NCBI GenBank assembly: GCA_030386875.1
Contig: CM059567.1
Coordinates: forward strand, 58,574,020-58,638,019
From: Morinoia aosen
Taxonomy: Eukaryota; Arthropoda; Malacostraca; Amphipoda; Talitridae
Reading direction: 5' to 3'
Length of the DNA stretch: 64,000 nucleotides
Position numbers and translations under genes: made by a program
Notes under the pieces: model-generated
What the model was told of the DNA's origin: nothing
Seen by the model: the letters and a program-made list of their open reading frames with translations, nothing else
The model's database searches: none
In this document: in pieces, positions 24,001-34,638 of the stretch
Position numbering within the stretch: position 1 is the first letter of the stretch
How the letters are laid out: each line of letters opens with the position of its first letter

Positions 24001-27000
24001 CAACGACTTCATAGACGCCCTCAAGGTGACGGCTTCTCCACCGGGCATCTATGATTTTAGCCGCCCCAGAGTGTATTGTTTCTGTATTCGGCAGCTATCA
24101 GAGCGACAGCTTCAGTGTTTAACTTTCGCGCCGAAGATCCAAAATTTTAACCGCCCAAGTATGTCTGTATATGCAATGTGGGCGGCTCAAATCATAGGTA
24201 CATAGACGGAGAAGTTATATGGAGGTTTTTTACATGATCGTGACTGAAAATTTGAAAAAAGGGGGGCCGTAAAAATAAATGTTAATTTAAAAATGAGTGA
24301 ATGGTTTTCAAGACTATTATTAAAAGTTCTCAAGAAATGAACTATAACTTGTTCTCAAAAAACAGACTACTAATAGTTCTCAAAAAATAGATTCTTAATA
24401 GTTCTCAAGAAATACACTATTAATAGTTCTCAAGAAACAGACCATTAATGATTCTCAAAAATAGACTATCAATAGATCTCAAAAAATAGACCATTAATAG
24501 TTTTCAAAAAATAGACTATCAATAGTTTTCAAAAATTGACTATCAATAGCTCTCAAGAAATAGATAAGTTCGCTCATGAGCGTCATTGACTAGCTGAAGT
24601 TGTGGCAGCGATCCTCTTGAGGAAATTTCTTTGACTTAGCATGCGATGCAGGCATTACCTGCACTTGTGTATCTAGAAAATGATTATATTTATTAAGCTA
24701 GTTTAGCCTTCTAGTGAAAAGATCTTGAAATGATGAATTTATTTCAAATATTTTCTTTATATAAGGAGAGTTAAGGTCAATGCTGCTTCTCTTTTTTGGT
24801 CTTCATTGTTTCACTATTTGTGTGGTTTTCTTCACGCTGGGGGGGTTTTCTTCATATTTTGGTTTTTCATAATATTGCGTGGTTTTATTCATATTGTGAG
24901 TCTGACTCTCAATATCAGCGAATTCGTTTTGAAGTTGAATCTTTTGCAGATTTCTCCTCATGAAGACAGGTCCATTATTTCTCAAGTCTGTGAATCATGA
25001 AACCTGTAGTAAAACACAACCCAATCTGATGCGTTCAAACAATAATTCCTACGTTTCTTTCATACACCAGAAAACTAGGATTAGTCAACTCGCTTTTTCA
25101 TGAGACGAAAATATGCACCCAGAAAGAGGTAGGGAAGCCTTTGGAGATTCATCCTGGGCTGGCCACGTCGGTCCTGAACATCGTGTGGCACATGTTTGCT
25201 GGCGAGCATTTCGAGGCCGGGGATCCTTTCCTGAGATGGATGGTCACTTCCATCGAGAGGACAGCGAACCTCATCAACCAGGGAGGCTTCCTCAACTTCG
25301 TGCCTTTCATCCAGTAAGTAACTGAGCACCAGAGGGCGGTGTAAGGTCTGCATGGCTGCCTGAAGTTATCTTGGTATGACTACCAGAAGACGTTGTAATC
25401 TTGGTATGATTGCCAGAAAAGGTGTAATCTTGGTTTGGTTGCCAGAAGACGTTGTAATCTCTGCATGGGAGCCAGAAGACGTTAATAATCTCGGTATGAC
25501 TGTCAGAAGACGTTGTAATCTTGGTATGATTGCCAGAAAACGTTGAAATCTCTTTATAAATGCCTGACGACGGAGACGTTGACGAAGACGCTGGAATGAC
25601 GAAGACGTATGACGAAGACCTTGTAATTTCCATATGACTGTCAGAAGTCGTTGTAAGTCATGAGGATCTGAGAGTATGTCCTTTGCATATTGCGCATGAC
25701 TGCATACATGCGACTCTATTTCAACTCGGTACCCGTTGCCAGAAGAACACTAGTCGAGATGGTTTTAAGGTACTTGTTCGAAATTTATCGGAAATGGAAT
25801 TGACGTAAGTTTAAATTTTCCGTACTCGTATAGCGCTAAATTCTGCGAGCAGAAGCCGATGCTGTTTACTGTACAGAAATTCAAAGGTCTTGAGTTAATA
25901 TTCTCACTCACCTGGTCCGAAAAACTAGCATTTCTCGTTTCAATAATAAAGCGGTAAGTGATCACTGGTTTTGAAAACTTATTAAGCCCAATAAATTCAT
26001 TTACGGAGTTAGAACAACTACTTTTTCGTTATGCTATGACCTAGAGTTGATACTCAGCATTTTTTACTTTAGCAGAGGAAAATTAGCTTCTCTTATTCAA
26101 GAACTGACCAGATTTCCCCATAAATATTTGTTATCCATTGCATGTAAAAATCCTTTGCCAAAATTTTCTCTGCCAAAATACTCAACTTTTCACGACCCTT
26201 GATCCGTTGTCTTCGAGCATGATAAACAAACTTCTTCGTAGACTAATAAACTCATTCCATCCTTCAAGGCGAAAGTAACCTTACTTTCTGATGATAAACT
26301 CAATCATTTCATCACGGCAAAAGTAACCTAAAGTTCCGATGATGAACGCAATCAATTCTTCACGGCAAAAGTGAATTAAATTTCTGATGATAAACGCATT
26401 TAATTCATCAGGGCGAAAGTACCCTAAATTTCTGACAATAAACGCAATCATTTCTTCACCTCTTAGGTCACCTGATTTTTTAATTCATGGCAGGTTCATC
26501 GGCACGTTCCTGCGACCGCGGGCGTTCCAGGTGCTCTTCAGCCTGATATACCGCATGCTTTACTTCAACAAAATCATCCGGCAGCACCGCAAGCAGCTGC
26601 ACGACCCGACCAAAAGTTTGGATCTCGTGTACGCCTTCCTGCAGGAGCAGGAGAAGCTCAGGAGGGCCAACCAACCTGAGGGAATTTTTACCGGTATGCA
26701 GTAGAGTAAATTTCCGCAGCAGGAATGAGTCATGACGGAATTTTTACCAGTACGAAATAGAGTAACTACGGTAACAAGAATTTTACCGGTATGAAACAGC
26801 TAGAGTAACTACTGCAGCAGGAACGAGTCATGTGGGATTTTTACCGGAATGAAATAGAGTAAGTACGGTAACAGGAAAGAGTCATGAGAGATTTTTTACC
26901 TGTATGAAGTAGAGTAACTACGGCAACAGGAACGAGTCTTGTGGAAATTTTACCGGTATGAAATAGAATAAATTACTGCAACAGGAACTAGTAACGCATG

Positions 27001-30000
27001 AAATTTTACCGGTATGAAATAGAATAAATTACTGCAACAGGAACTAGTAACGCATGAATTTTTACCGGTATGAAATAGAATAAATTACTGCAACAGGAAC
27101 TAGTTACGCATGAATTTTTACCGGTATGAAATAGAATAAATTACTGCAACAGGAACTAGTAACGCATGAAATTTTACCGGTATGAAATAGAATAAATTAC
27201 TGCAACAGGAACTAGTAACGCATGAATTTTTACCGGTATGAAATAGAATAAATTACTGCAACAGGAACTAGTAACGCATGAATTTTTACCGGTATGAAAT
27301 AGAATAAATTACTGCAACAGGAACTAGTTACGCATGAATTTTTACCGGTATGAAATAGAATAAATTACTGCAACAGGAACTAGTTACGCATGAATTTTTA
27401 CCGGTATGAAATAGAATAAATTACTGCAACAGGAACGAGTCATGTGGAGCATTCGCGGGCTGGGAGCCAAGTTTCGTATGGTTTAACAACAATCACGTGC
27501 AACAGAGTAGAAATGAAATAAAAAAACAACAATCACATGCAACAGAGTAGAAATGAAATAAAAAACAACAATCACATGCAACAGAGTAGAAATGAAATAA
27601 AAAACAACAATCACATGCAACAGAGTAGAAATGAAATAAAAAACAACAATCACATGCAACAGAGTAGAAATGAAATAAAAAACAACAATCACATGCAACA
27701 GAGTAGAAATTAAATAAAAAACAACAATCACATGCAACAGAGTAGAAATGAAATAAAAAACAACAATCACATGCAACAGAGTAGAAATGAAATAAAAAAA
27801 CAACAATCACATGCAAGTTGCAACAGAGTAGAAATGAAATAAAAAATGAAGTCCATCAAATGAGAAGTTATAAATTTCAGAGGCTTCTTAGCGTGAACGT
27901 TTTGACCGTAATTAACCTGACATGCACTATGTTCGGCTGATCGTGAAATTAGTTAAATTAAAATTCACAAGTTTGAACAAATAAAAGGTTTAAAGGTTAT
28001 TAATCTTAGTGGTTAATCTCAATGAAGTGGTTGAACACATTTGTACGATTTTACTATGCTTTTTTGGTCAACAGTCAAACGAATATCTATCAATTATTTT
28101 GGAGCTGTTTTTTAGTTGTTTTTTTTATTAATCATTAACATGTTCACTAAAAGCACAAAGCTCATTTGTTACTCGGTTTTCGAGAAGATGACTTCCAGGG
28201 TCTCAAACTTCATGTTCGAGTACCCAAATTTACGATAGGACTCAGCCATTTCAAAACATTCCTCTGAACTGATTTGATCTCCATTTTTCATCTTTTCAAT
28301 ATTTTCATTTCTTTCTTTGGCCAGTATCGAGTATTGAAGGCAGAAAAAAGACAAATCTGGTAATCCCTGTCATGACTTTAGACAGACAGAGACAAATGTG
28401 GTGATTCCTGCCCAGATTTTAGACAGAATAGGGCAAATCTGGTGATCCCTGCCAAGATTTTAGACAGAAAAGGACAAATCTGGTGATCACTACCCAGATT
28501 TTAGACAGAAAGAGACAAATGTAGTGATCCCTGCCTAGATTTTAGACAGAAAAGGACAAATGCGGTGATCACTCCCCAGATTTTAGACAGAAAAGACTAA
28601 TCATGTGATCCCTGCCCAGATTCGCAGCTACGGTGGCTGCTCAGTGACCTCTTCGTGGCGGGTCTGGACACGAGCGTCTCTGCCATGCGCTGGGCTTTTT
28701 TGTTCATCGTGAAGCATCCTCCCGTCGCCGGCAGGCTCTCCGCTGAGATCATGGAGGTGGTTGGCCGCGAACGCAGGCCCTGGTAACTTTTCGGTTGTTA
28801 TCGTTGCTTTTGGACCACGGGTCGTTCCCTCTTGGTTAAGATCTGGAGAGAATGGGGTTGTTTAGATAGAGGTTGCTTAGAGTGGGATTGCTGAACGCAG
28901 GCTTGAGTAAATCCTTCGTTTTTGTCGTTGCTTATAGATGGGGGAGTAGCTGCTCCTCGGTGGAGATTTGAAGAGAATGGAGTTTTTTTTCAATTATCTG
29001 CCTATTATAGATGATAGAAAGATCTCTCAAAGCTCTTACTTGAACCAGTCACTTTCAACATCATAGGATATTAGATATTTCTCTGAGTTTGCAATATTTT
29101 TATTAATAATAGCATTGGTGGTTATTGTGTTTGCCGAAAAATTTCCAAAATCTGCAAATCTTCACTCGCCGCATCGTAGATTTATCCTCGAGCTCACATG
29201 GTAGATTCATTGTGAGTCAAATGCTCTCAATATACTTTATATTCAACTCAATTTGAACTCATTCGAGTTTACGTGTCCTAGATTCCTCGCAGTGGTAAAC
29301 CATAGATTTATATTAGTTTCCAGCCCTTAGGTTGTTCTTATCTTACCCCACGAAATTTACTCATATTAGATCTAAATGTATTATATCGTTCATCTATCAC
29401 ACGAAGCTACCAACAAGGAACCATTTTGTTGCGACATTTTTGAAAGTCATTATACTTATTTTGCATTCTTTTTCTTGGACTTTTCATTTTCATAGAATGA
29501 CCGTTTTCCTGTTTTTATTTCAAACGTACTTTATTTATTTTCGATTCAAACACCTTAATTTCAATTTTGCCCCACACGTCCTAATTTTCATCCTGGCTCA
29601 CCCGCTCTAATTTTTATTCCGACTCACACGCTCCTAAATTTGTTTCTAGTTCACAAGCTCTAATACTAATTCTGGGTCATATGCCTTATAATTCTAATCC
29701 TGGCCTTCAAGTCCCCATTTTTAGTTCTGGTTCCACGCTATAGTTCTAATTTTAGTTCATGCTTGTCAGTTTAAGTTTAGTTCATATACCTAAAGTAATC
29801 TGGTCCACTTTTCTTTGCTTTAATTCCTCATAAGTCCTAGCTTTAATTCCTCATAAGTCCTAGCTTTAATTCCTGTTCACAAGCGATAGCTTTAATTACA
29901 GTTCAGAAGACCTTGCTTTAATTTCTCACAAGTCCTAGCTTGAATCCGGTTCAAAAATGGTAGCTTTAATTCCAGTTCAGAAGTCCTAACTTTAGTTCTT

Positions 30001-33000
30001 CACAATTCCTAGCCTCAATTTCGGTTCACACGTTCTATACAGTTTCTATTCCAGGTAACAAATCCTAGCATTAATCTTGAATCTCACGCCTTAGCTTTAA
30101 CTCATGCCCTCACACCTTAGTTTTAACTCAGATTCTGTGCGCATAAATTCATCAGACTACTTCTATATTGAAATTGAGAACATATTCAAATTATAGATGC
30201 GTTACACATCTATAAACTTGAACCTGCTCTCAACAAAAACATAAAAAACTTTTTTGCTGTAAAATTATTCACTATAACCGCAACTTAGAGGTTTTACACT
30301 TATCTTGTTGATCTTCAACTCAAGAAACACTACGTCGCGACTTTTTTGCTGCAAAATTAATTACTAGAATTTAACAACTTAGAGCTTTTACACTTATCTT
30401 GTTGATCTTCAACTCAAGAAACACTGCGTCACGATTTTTTTGCTGTCCAATTATTTACTACAGCCGCAACTTAGATGTATTACACTTATCTCATCGGACT
30501 TTAACTCAAGAAACACAACGTCACATTTCAGTTTGAGTGACCGGGACCACATGCCGTACATGGAGGCGTTCATCAGCGAGACGCTGCGGTACGCCGCTGT
30601 GGTACCTGTCATCTCCCACGCTCCTGCTCACGATACCACCCTCGGACCGTACCATGTGCCCGCCGGTACCATGATCATCACTAACCTGCACGGTGCACTT
30701 CATGATCCTGATGTGAGATCCCGGAGTTTCTGTAACATGACTCGATTTCTTTTTTGAATTGTGATTGTTTTGTCGTGACCCTTGAGTTTCTATTTCCATG
30801 ATTCTACCTTTTTATCGAACTGGGATTGTTGTTGTCTTGATTCTATGCTTACGTTAAATACATTAAATTGTGATTATTTTGTCGTAAGCCTTATATGCCT
30901 TACTCTACATTTCACTACGTTGTGATTATTTTGTCGTTAGCCTTGTGTATCTATTGGCCTGATTCTACACTTCTCTATATTGCGATTATTTTTTCGTACT
31001 GAGCTTAACGATCTGTGTTATCGAGTGTGCCTTGCGATTTGTGTCTTTAGTTTTTGGGATCTATTTTCGCTAGAATACGTGGAAACGACTACGATAGAAT
31101 CGAAGTAAAGTAAGAAAACCTCAAGTGTTTCACATTAAACGCGTAATTTTTACAATTACGTGCTTAGTGATATTAATGTGTTTTGATAATAATCTGTAAA
31201 ATCAAGAATAAGTAAATTTGGAATGAGCACTCAAAAAAATTAAAAATACCTGTAGCCTGCAGATGAAATAATTCTGAAAGAACTCCATAATAAACTTTCA
31301 ATGAACACAAAATAACACAACTATAGGGATGAAATTAATAAATAGGCCGACTCCGTAAAAAAATATCAACACTGCAGCAGGTGTACAATAAAATAGATAT
31401 AAAAAGACTGAGAACATATCCGATAATACGACTGCTGGAGTAGAATAAAATAAGTATAAAATACACAGGTGTGACATATAAAATATAAATATAAAAAGAC
31501 GCAGTGCACACATGCAATAACACAACCGCAGGTGTGGGAGCAACCGGAGGAGTTCCGACCTGAGCGATTCCTGACTCCGGACGGACACGTGAAGCGAGAC
31601 GAAAACCTCGTGCCTTTCTCAGTCGGTAAGACAATAAGACAGAAGATTATCAATAGTATAAATATTAGTGTTCAACCGCAGTCACTCCTTAAAGTTGGTT
31701 ATAGAGTTATAACAGCACGTGAAGCGTTGTATAGAGTTTTAAACGTGAAACGTGGTGAAAACTTCATACCTTTCTCGGTAGGCAAGACAATAAAATAGGA
31801 GTTTATTAGCACTTTGACTGCGACGTGAGTCACCGGTGGCTCACGGATGCTATTTTTATATTGCTGCTGACCGATCAGTAGTCACAAACTCAATTTTCAT
31901 AAATACTTAATCAAACGAAATGAAGGCACGATCCAGTTAATATTTGCTATTTTCAAAGTGGCTTACTACAATTGATTTTAAATTTAAGTTGAATATTGAA
32001 CTTCAGTTTTACCTGCCGCAGTCAAAGTGTTTGTAAAATGTTTGTTCAGCCCCAGTCACAACATCATGGACTATAGAGATGGTGAAGGTTGGTTAAATCA
32101 CCATTTTCTGACACGTCTGGCTAGCTAATTTTGAGTGTGGAGTTATCTGGTTTTATAATTCTATGGCTAAAATTGTTTAGTTTTATGGCTGAAATTATTT
32201 AGTTCTATAGCTGAAATTGTCTGGTTTCATCGTTTAAGCCTAAAATTGTATGGTTGTATGGCTAAAATTACTTAGTTCTATGGCTGAAATCGTTAAAGAC
32301 TCTATGGAAATCTTTGATAAAAAATTTCATAGAGATATTTCGTAAAACGGAAAGATTTATGCGGTCTGATGGGAAAGCAGAGTATGAGATAGGAAAGGAA
32401 ATTGTCTATTTATTTACGTTAAATGTGATACTCCAAGTGTGTGCTAAAGTGTAAGTTTTTCTAAAAGTGAACGCAGCGCAAGTTGTTTGCCAACTTTTCC
32501 TTTGTTGTTGTGTTATGAAGAATCTTCGCTTCACAGAAAATTCTTCCATACGTGAAAAATTATTGCCAGATCCATCAAAATTTTTCTTTGGAATGTAAAT
32601 TTTTTTCGTTCGTAAAAATATTCCAAAATTTTAAAGCAAAACCTAAATGTTGAAAAAAAAGTTTTCATGTCGAGAAAAATGTTTCTACGTCATCAGCAAA
32701 AGGATCATGAAAAATTTTGTCAGATCGTATTGTCAGATCGTGAAAAATGTTTCCACATTTTTTAAAATTTCTTCATTTCTCCATGTCGCCAAAATATTCT
32801 TAACAAACGATAAAGTTTCTCTGTTCCTGGCATTACTTTCGCACTTCATGGAAAAATTTTTCATTGAGCAACACATTTTTACCAATCATAAAGATGTGTT
32901 GTATCATCAAAAGTTTTCGTAACTAGAGAACTATGTTCTTTTTCTGAGAAAAGTTTTCCAGTCGTGATGAAAAATGATGCCCTTCGCTACGTATTCATTC

Positions 33001-33890
33001 GTTAGTGACCAAAAATTTTCAAAAATTGTGGTAAATTTTCATAAATGGTAGTCAGTACTTCTCGTTAAAATTTTTTTCCACTCGTAAAAAACATTCATAT
33101 CGCAAAAACTCTTTCCACATTGCAGGTAAATTCCCTCTGTATCATGAAAAGTCGTTTCATGCAATGGAAACAACTTTTCCAAATCGTAAACAAAAACCCA
33201 TGACGAGGAAACTTCATCTACTGCGAAAAAAATTTTTACTCCACGTAAAATCTCTACATCGAGAAAACATCCCACATCGGGAGAAGAATTTCCCGTATTG
33301 TGATGAAAGTTTGCTCTACCGTGAAAAACGTTTGGCATATGTTGAAAAGTTTACCACACCGTGAAAATGCTCTCATCTCATGAAAAAGATTACAAAATCG
33401 TGAAAAAATTTGCAGCATCGGCAAAAAATTTTACTGTGTCGTAAGAAAAGTTTGCAGTGTTGTGAAATATGCTTGTCATATCGGGAAAAAAGTTTGCCAT
33501 GTCGTAAAAAAACTACCATATCGTGAAAAAGTTCCTATATCGTCAAAAATACGCCCAAAGGTCATCGCTGACTACCATATTGTGAAAACGTTCCTATATC
33601 GTAAAAAATACGTCCACAGGTCATCGCAGACTACCATATCGTGAAAAAATTTCTATATCGTAAAAAATATTCCCGCAGGTCGTCGCAGCTGTTTGGGCGA
33701 GTCGTTGGCGCGCGCCGAAATCTTCCTGTTCCTCGCTACGATTTTACAAACATTTGAAGTGCTGCCAGGCTGCGACCCTCTGCCTTCCATGGACTACGTG
33801 CACGGGCTCTTCCTGCACCCCAAGCCCTTCAAAATCAAACTTCAGTTTCGAGATTCCAATCGGAAAAATAGAGAGTCTGAAAAAGCTTAA
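20840..33890 (+). CDS. Cytochrome P450, clan-2-like, complete nine-exon gene (P450-A)
   Basis: Predicted membrane-anchored heme monooxygenase of the endoplasmic reticulum, receiving electrons from NADPH-P450 reductase; the substrate cannot be told from sequence. Exons: 20840-21003, 22651-22814, 23886-24025, 25123-25313, 26494-26693, 28620-28782, 30532-30712, 31532-31625, 33679-33890 (1509 nt, 502 residues, the normal family length). All introns are GT-AG and phases join without stops. Landmarks: Leu-rich anchor 2-21, PPGP 29-32, C-helix W119...R123, I-helix AGLDTS 300-305, K-helix E357-R360, PERF 411-414, heme loop FSVGRRSCLG with Cys ~437. ATG 20840 gives a standard anchor; an in-frame ATG at 20810 would add ten residues (MTVFVVCAGN). 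The family type (CYP2-like) is inferred from the [21 protein letters not shown] and MPYMEAFI blocks. A paralogue follows at 45500. No AATAAA is seen within 500 bp of the stop. Confidence 0.93.
21040..21320. repeat. Degenerate ~24-30-bp array just after the exon 1 donor
   Basis: About nine units of TTTTATAACTTTCGATTTAT plus AAGAT in intron 1 of P450-A, beginning ~35 bp after the splice donor. Confidence 0.75.
21321..22499. other. Rest of P450-A intron 1
   Basis: No gene. 22080-22490 has degenerate GACTGAAACGAGTGAT / TGTTGTGACGAGACTAAAAT repeats. A direct repeat of TATTTCGTTAATTRGAAGCA lies at ~21560-21610. Confidence 0.5.
22500..22588. mobile_element. Hairpin MITE-like element, copy 4 (P450-A intron 1)
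   Basis: ACCCACTCTAACTTTTTCGC to GGTGAAAAAGTTAGACTGGG. It carries the CGCCGCCTGCAT variant rather than the CGCCGGAGCATG of the copies at 8441, 14246 and 36557. It ends 62 bp before exon 2. Confidence 0.88.
22651..22814 (+). CDS. P450-A exon 2
   Basis: Acceptor GTGCGCAG|GCTG, donor AAAG|GTAGTG. Encodes [14 protein letters not shown]...[17 protein letters not shown]...[16 protein letters not shown], the A-helix/beta-1 to B-helix region. Length 164 nt, as in P450-B. Confidence 0.93.
22795..23170. repeat. Degenerate array derived from exon 2 end and donor
   Basis: The exon 2 end and donor (GGTGGCAAAG|GTAGTGCCAA, then GTGAAACTTCTGCTC) recur as GGTAGTGCAAAGGTAGT (~22902), GGCAGTGCGAAAGTGGTGAA (~22966) and GGTAGTGCAAAAAATGATGA (~23128). 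These are decayed copies of the exon-intron boundary. Confidence 0.7.
23655..23885. repeat. Acceptor-derived minisatellite before exon 3
   Basis: About eleven ~20-bp units of TGATGCCCAGGTGTRRTGAT run directly into the true acceptor GATGCCCGCAG|GTGTGGTGATGT. The first 12 exon bases are part of the repeated unit. Confidence 0.88.
23886..24025 (+). CDS. P450-A exon 3 (C-helix)
   Basis: Encodes [20 protein letters not shown]...[19 protein letters not shown]119 and R123 form the WxxxR that contacts a heme propionate in P450s. Donor CTCAAG|GTGACG. 140 nt, as in P450-B. Confidence 0.94.
24026..25122. other. P450-A intron 3 with a ~28-bp array
   Basis: Two diverged copies of a GACGGCTTCTCC...TTTTAGCCGCCC segment follow the donor. 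24300-24565 holds about nine units around AGACTATTAATAGTTCTCAA. The rest is unique AT-rich DNA. Confidence 0.6.
25123..25313 (+). CDS. P450-A exon 4
   Basis: Acceptor TGCACCCAG|AAAGAG, donor ATCCA|GTAAGT. Encodes [39 protein letters not shown], then [20 protein letters not shown]; the NIVWHMxxGExFExGDP block is shared with P450-B. 191 nt in both genes. Confidence 0.93.
25325..25640. repeat. Array beginning just after exon 4 donor, ~31-bp unit
   Basis: About eight degenerate units with GCCAGAAGACGTTGTAATCT and TTGGTATGA. The first recognisable unit (CACCAGAGGGCGGTGTAAGG) starts ~16 bp after the donor. Confidence 0.78.
25641..26264. other. P450-A intron 4, unique part
   Basis: AT-rich, no repeat or coding signal recognised. 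Confidence 0.45.
26265..26465. repeat. Array upstream of exon 5 acceptor, ~59-bp unit
   Basis: About four units of TTCATCACGGCAAAAGTAAC plus TCYGATGATAAACGCAAT. The acceptor itself (TTAATTCATGGCAG|GTTCATC) resembles the TTAATTCATCAGGGCG part of the unit. Confidence 0.75.
26494..26693 (+). CDS. P450-A exon 5
   Basis: Encodes [20 protein letters not shown]...[20 protein letters not shown] then [20 protein letters not shown]. Donor ACCG|GTATGC. 200 nt, as in P450-B. Confidence 0.94.
26680..27450. repeat. Donor-derived minisatellite, exon 5 end plus GTATG, 56-bp unit
   Basis: The exon end and donor GAATTTTTACCG|GTATG recur about 13 more times downstream (for example at about 26943, 26999, 27056 and 27113). 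They are separated by AAATAGAATAAATTACTGCA and ACAGGAACTAGTAACGCAT. The 5' copies are diverged; the 3' eight are nearly identical. Most copies keep a consensus-like donor. Confidence 0.95.
27483..27850. repeat. Minisatellite, ~39-bp unit, ~9 copies
   Basis: ACAACAATCACATGCAACAG then AGTAGAAATGAAATAAAAA, nearly perfect. The minus-strand frames over it (107 codons each) are artefacts. Confidence 0.93.
28350..28619. repeat. Acceptor-containing minisatellite before exon 6, 41-bp unit
   Basis: Six units of TGGTGATCCCTGCCCAGATT plus TTAGACAGAAAAGGACAAA. The final unit supplies the real acceptor CCTGCCCAG|ATTCGCAG, so every unit carries a decoy CCCAG|ATT. Confidence 0.92.
28620..28782 (+). CDS. P450-A exon 6 (I-helix, oxygen activation)
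   Basis: Encodes [40 protein letters not shown], then [20 protein letters not shown] (300-305) is the I-helix proton-relay signature. Donor CCCTG|GTAACT. 163 nt in both genes. Confidence 0.95.
28783..29619. other. P450-A intron 6, 5' part
   Basis: Two diverged copies of a GCTTGAGTAAATCC/GGTAACTTTTCGGTTGTTAT region at 28775-28970 (the second begins GAACGCAGGCTTGAGTAAAT, echoing exon-end GAACGCAGGCCCTGGTAACT). Then unique AT-rich DNA. Confidence 0.5.
29620..30130. repeat. Degenerate ~28-bp array (CCTAGCTTTAATTCC)n
   Basis: Many diverged units with AAGTCCTAGCTTTAATTCCT and GTTCACAAG variants in intron 6. Confidence 0.7.
30240..30531. repeat. Array ending in the exon 7 acceptor, ~93-bp unit
   Basis: Three units of TACACTTATCTTGTTGATCT then TCAACTCAAGAAACACTACG at about 30296, 30389 and 30481. 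The last unit mutates into the acceptor ACGTCACATTTCAG. Confidence 0.85.
30532..30712 (+). CDS. P450-A exon 7 (K-helix)
   Basis: Encodes [40 protein letters not shown], then [24 protein letters not shown] (357-360) is the ExxR that stabilises the core with the PERF arginine. Donor GAT|GTGAGA. 181 nt in both genes. Confidence 0.95.
30713..31010. repeat. ~75-bp array after exon 7 donor
   Basis: About four diverged units with GTGATTATTTTGTCGTAAGC and a GAGTTTCT/TGATTCTAC block. The first starts within the donor region (GATCCCGGAGTTTCTGTAAC). Confidence 0.7.
31011..31531. other. P450-A intron 7, 3' part, with acceptor-like repeats
   Basis: 31375-31530 holds three loose units of CAGGTGTACAATAAAATA / CAGGTGTGACATATAAAATA. 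The CAG|GTGT in them matches the true exon 8 acceptor CCGCAG|GTGTGGG. Confidence 0.6.
31532..31625 (+). CDS. P450-A exon 8 (PERF)
   Basis: Encodes [20 protein letters not shown] then [11 protein letters not shown] plus the first base of a Gly codon. PERF is at 411-414 and the start of the heme loop (PFSVG) is at the 3' end. Donor GTCG|GTAAGA. An in-frame second donor lies 156 nt downstream. Confidence 0.94.
31722..31798 (+). pseudogene. Decayed duplicate of exon 8 3' end with GC donor
   Basis: The sequence encodes [14 protein letters not shown] against the true [14 protein letters not shown], followed by GGCAAGACAATAA against GGTAAGACAATAA. It sits exactly 156 nt (52 codons) downstream of the true exon end, in the same frame, and no stop lies between. 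The donor has become GC. Confidence 0.85.
31810..32029 (-). mobile_element. Non-autonomous TTAA-type element, copy 1
   Basis: 220 bp with terminal inverted repeats CACTTTGACTGCG...CGCAGTCAAAGTG, flanked by TTAG and TTTG (decayed TTAA). It is the reverse complement of the copy at 34417. Internal landmarks are CACCGGTGGC and GCTGCTGACCGATCAG. It contains no ORF. The TTAA preference points to the piggyBac superfamily. Confidence 0.82.
32150..32300. repeat. ~23-bp array (TTATGGCTGAAATTGTTTAG)n
   Basis: About six degenerate units in intron 8 of P450-A. Confidence 0.8.
32480..33678. repeat. Long degenerate array (CATATCGTGAAAAAGTTT)n reaching exon 9
   Basis: About 1.2 kb of 18-30-bp irregular units. 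The last three become a 59-bp unit ending AAAG|GTCATCGCTG (33561), ACAG|GTCATCGCAG (33620) and the true GCAG|GTCGTCGCAG (33679). The exon 9 start is therefore part of the repeat. Confidence 0.85.
33679..33890 (+). CDS. P450-A exon 9 (heme cysteine, C-terminus)
   Basis: Encodes [20 protein letters not shown], then [20 protein letters not shown], then [20 protein letters not shown] and a short charged tail to TAA 33888-33890. Cys ~437 is the axial heme ligand. LARAEIFLF is the L-helix. Confidence 0.95.
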
Positions 33891-34416
33891 CGAAAATATT
33901 AGGTCATGTACAGTAAACCAATTTTATGCCATTATTCTCTGTGCATAGTTTCGTGTTTTGGGATTGGTGTCTTTAGCTCTTCCTGTGACTGACAAAATGA
34001 AGCTCCACTGTAGCTTGATTTTCAGAATATCGTTATATCATTCTTACGCACAAAAACAGCTTAATTGTACAATGGGAATGTTTTTTTTCTCCCGAATAGC
34101 TGATGACACAAATCTATAAAACACATTGAAAACATGTTGGAACACTGATTCCGTTCCTTGTTTGTTGCATTGTTGTTCACCTCATGTTTGGACGAATTTT
34201 GCTGATTTTTTGGTAATTAGAGTTTTCTTAAATGAAAGAAAAAGCAACTTGTATACTTAGTACATTTCAAAGCTGGAAAGCGGGTCACTACTATAGCGCT
34301 AAAAATAAGGGCTAATCTTGTTGAGTGGAATATTTAGTTTGAAATTCTTCAATATCTCTGCATCCTGCAAGAATACATGTAGGGAACCAATTGGAGACGT
34401 GGTGTTATTTGTTTAA
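33891..34416. other. Downstream of P450-A
   Basis: Presumed 3' untranslated and intergenic DNA. No canonical AATAAA is seen in this stretch, so the transcript end is unresolved. Confidence 0.4.
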
Positions 34417-34638
34417 CACTATGACTGCGACTACTAAATATTAAGTTCAACGCCGAACTCAAATTTAAAGTCAATTGCAGTAAACTATTTTGAAAAAACA
34501 AACATAAACTGGCTCGTGCCTTCATTTAACTTCGATTAAGTATTTAAGAAAATTATTGAGTTTGCGACTACTGGTCGGTCAGCAGCATAATGAAAATTAC
34601 TCCGTGTGCCACCGGTGGCGCACGTCGCTGTCAAAGTG
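34417..34638 (+). mobile_element. Non-autonomous TTAA-type element, copy 2
   Basis: 222 bp, CACTATGACTGCGA...TCGCTGTCAAAGTG, flanked on both sides by an intact TTAA (34413-34416 and 34639-34642). It is in inverse orientation to copy 1, 2.4 kb away. The TTAA duplication and ~16-bp inverted ends fit a piggyBac-type MITE. Confidence 0.88.

Noticed and set aside
27483-27816. Hydrophobic 107-codon minus-strand frames ([12 protein letters not shown] repeats)
   Set aside because: Translation artefact of the 39-bp AT-rich minisatellite.
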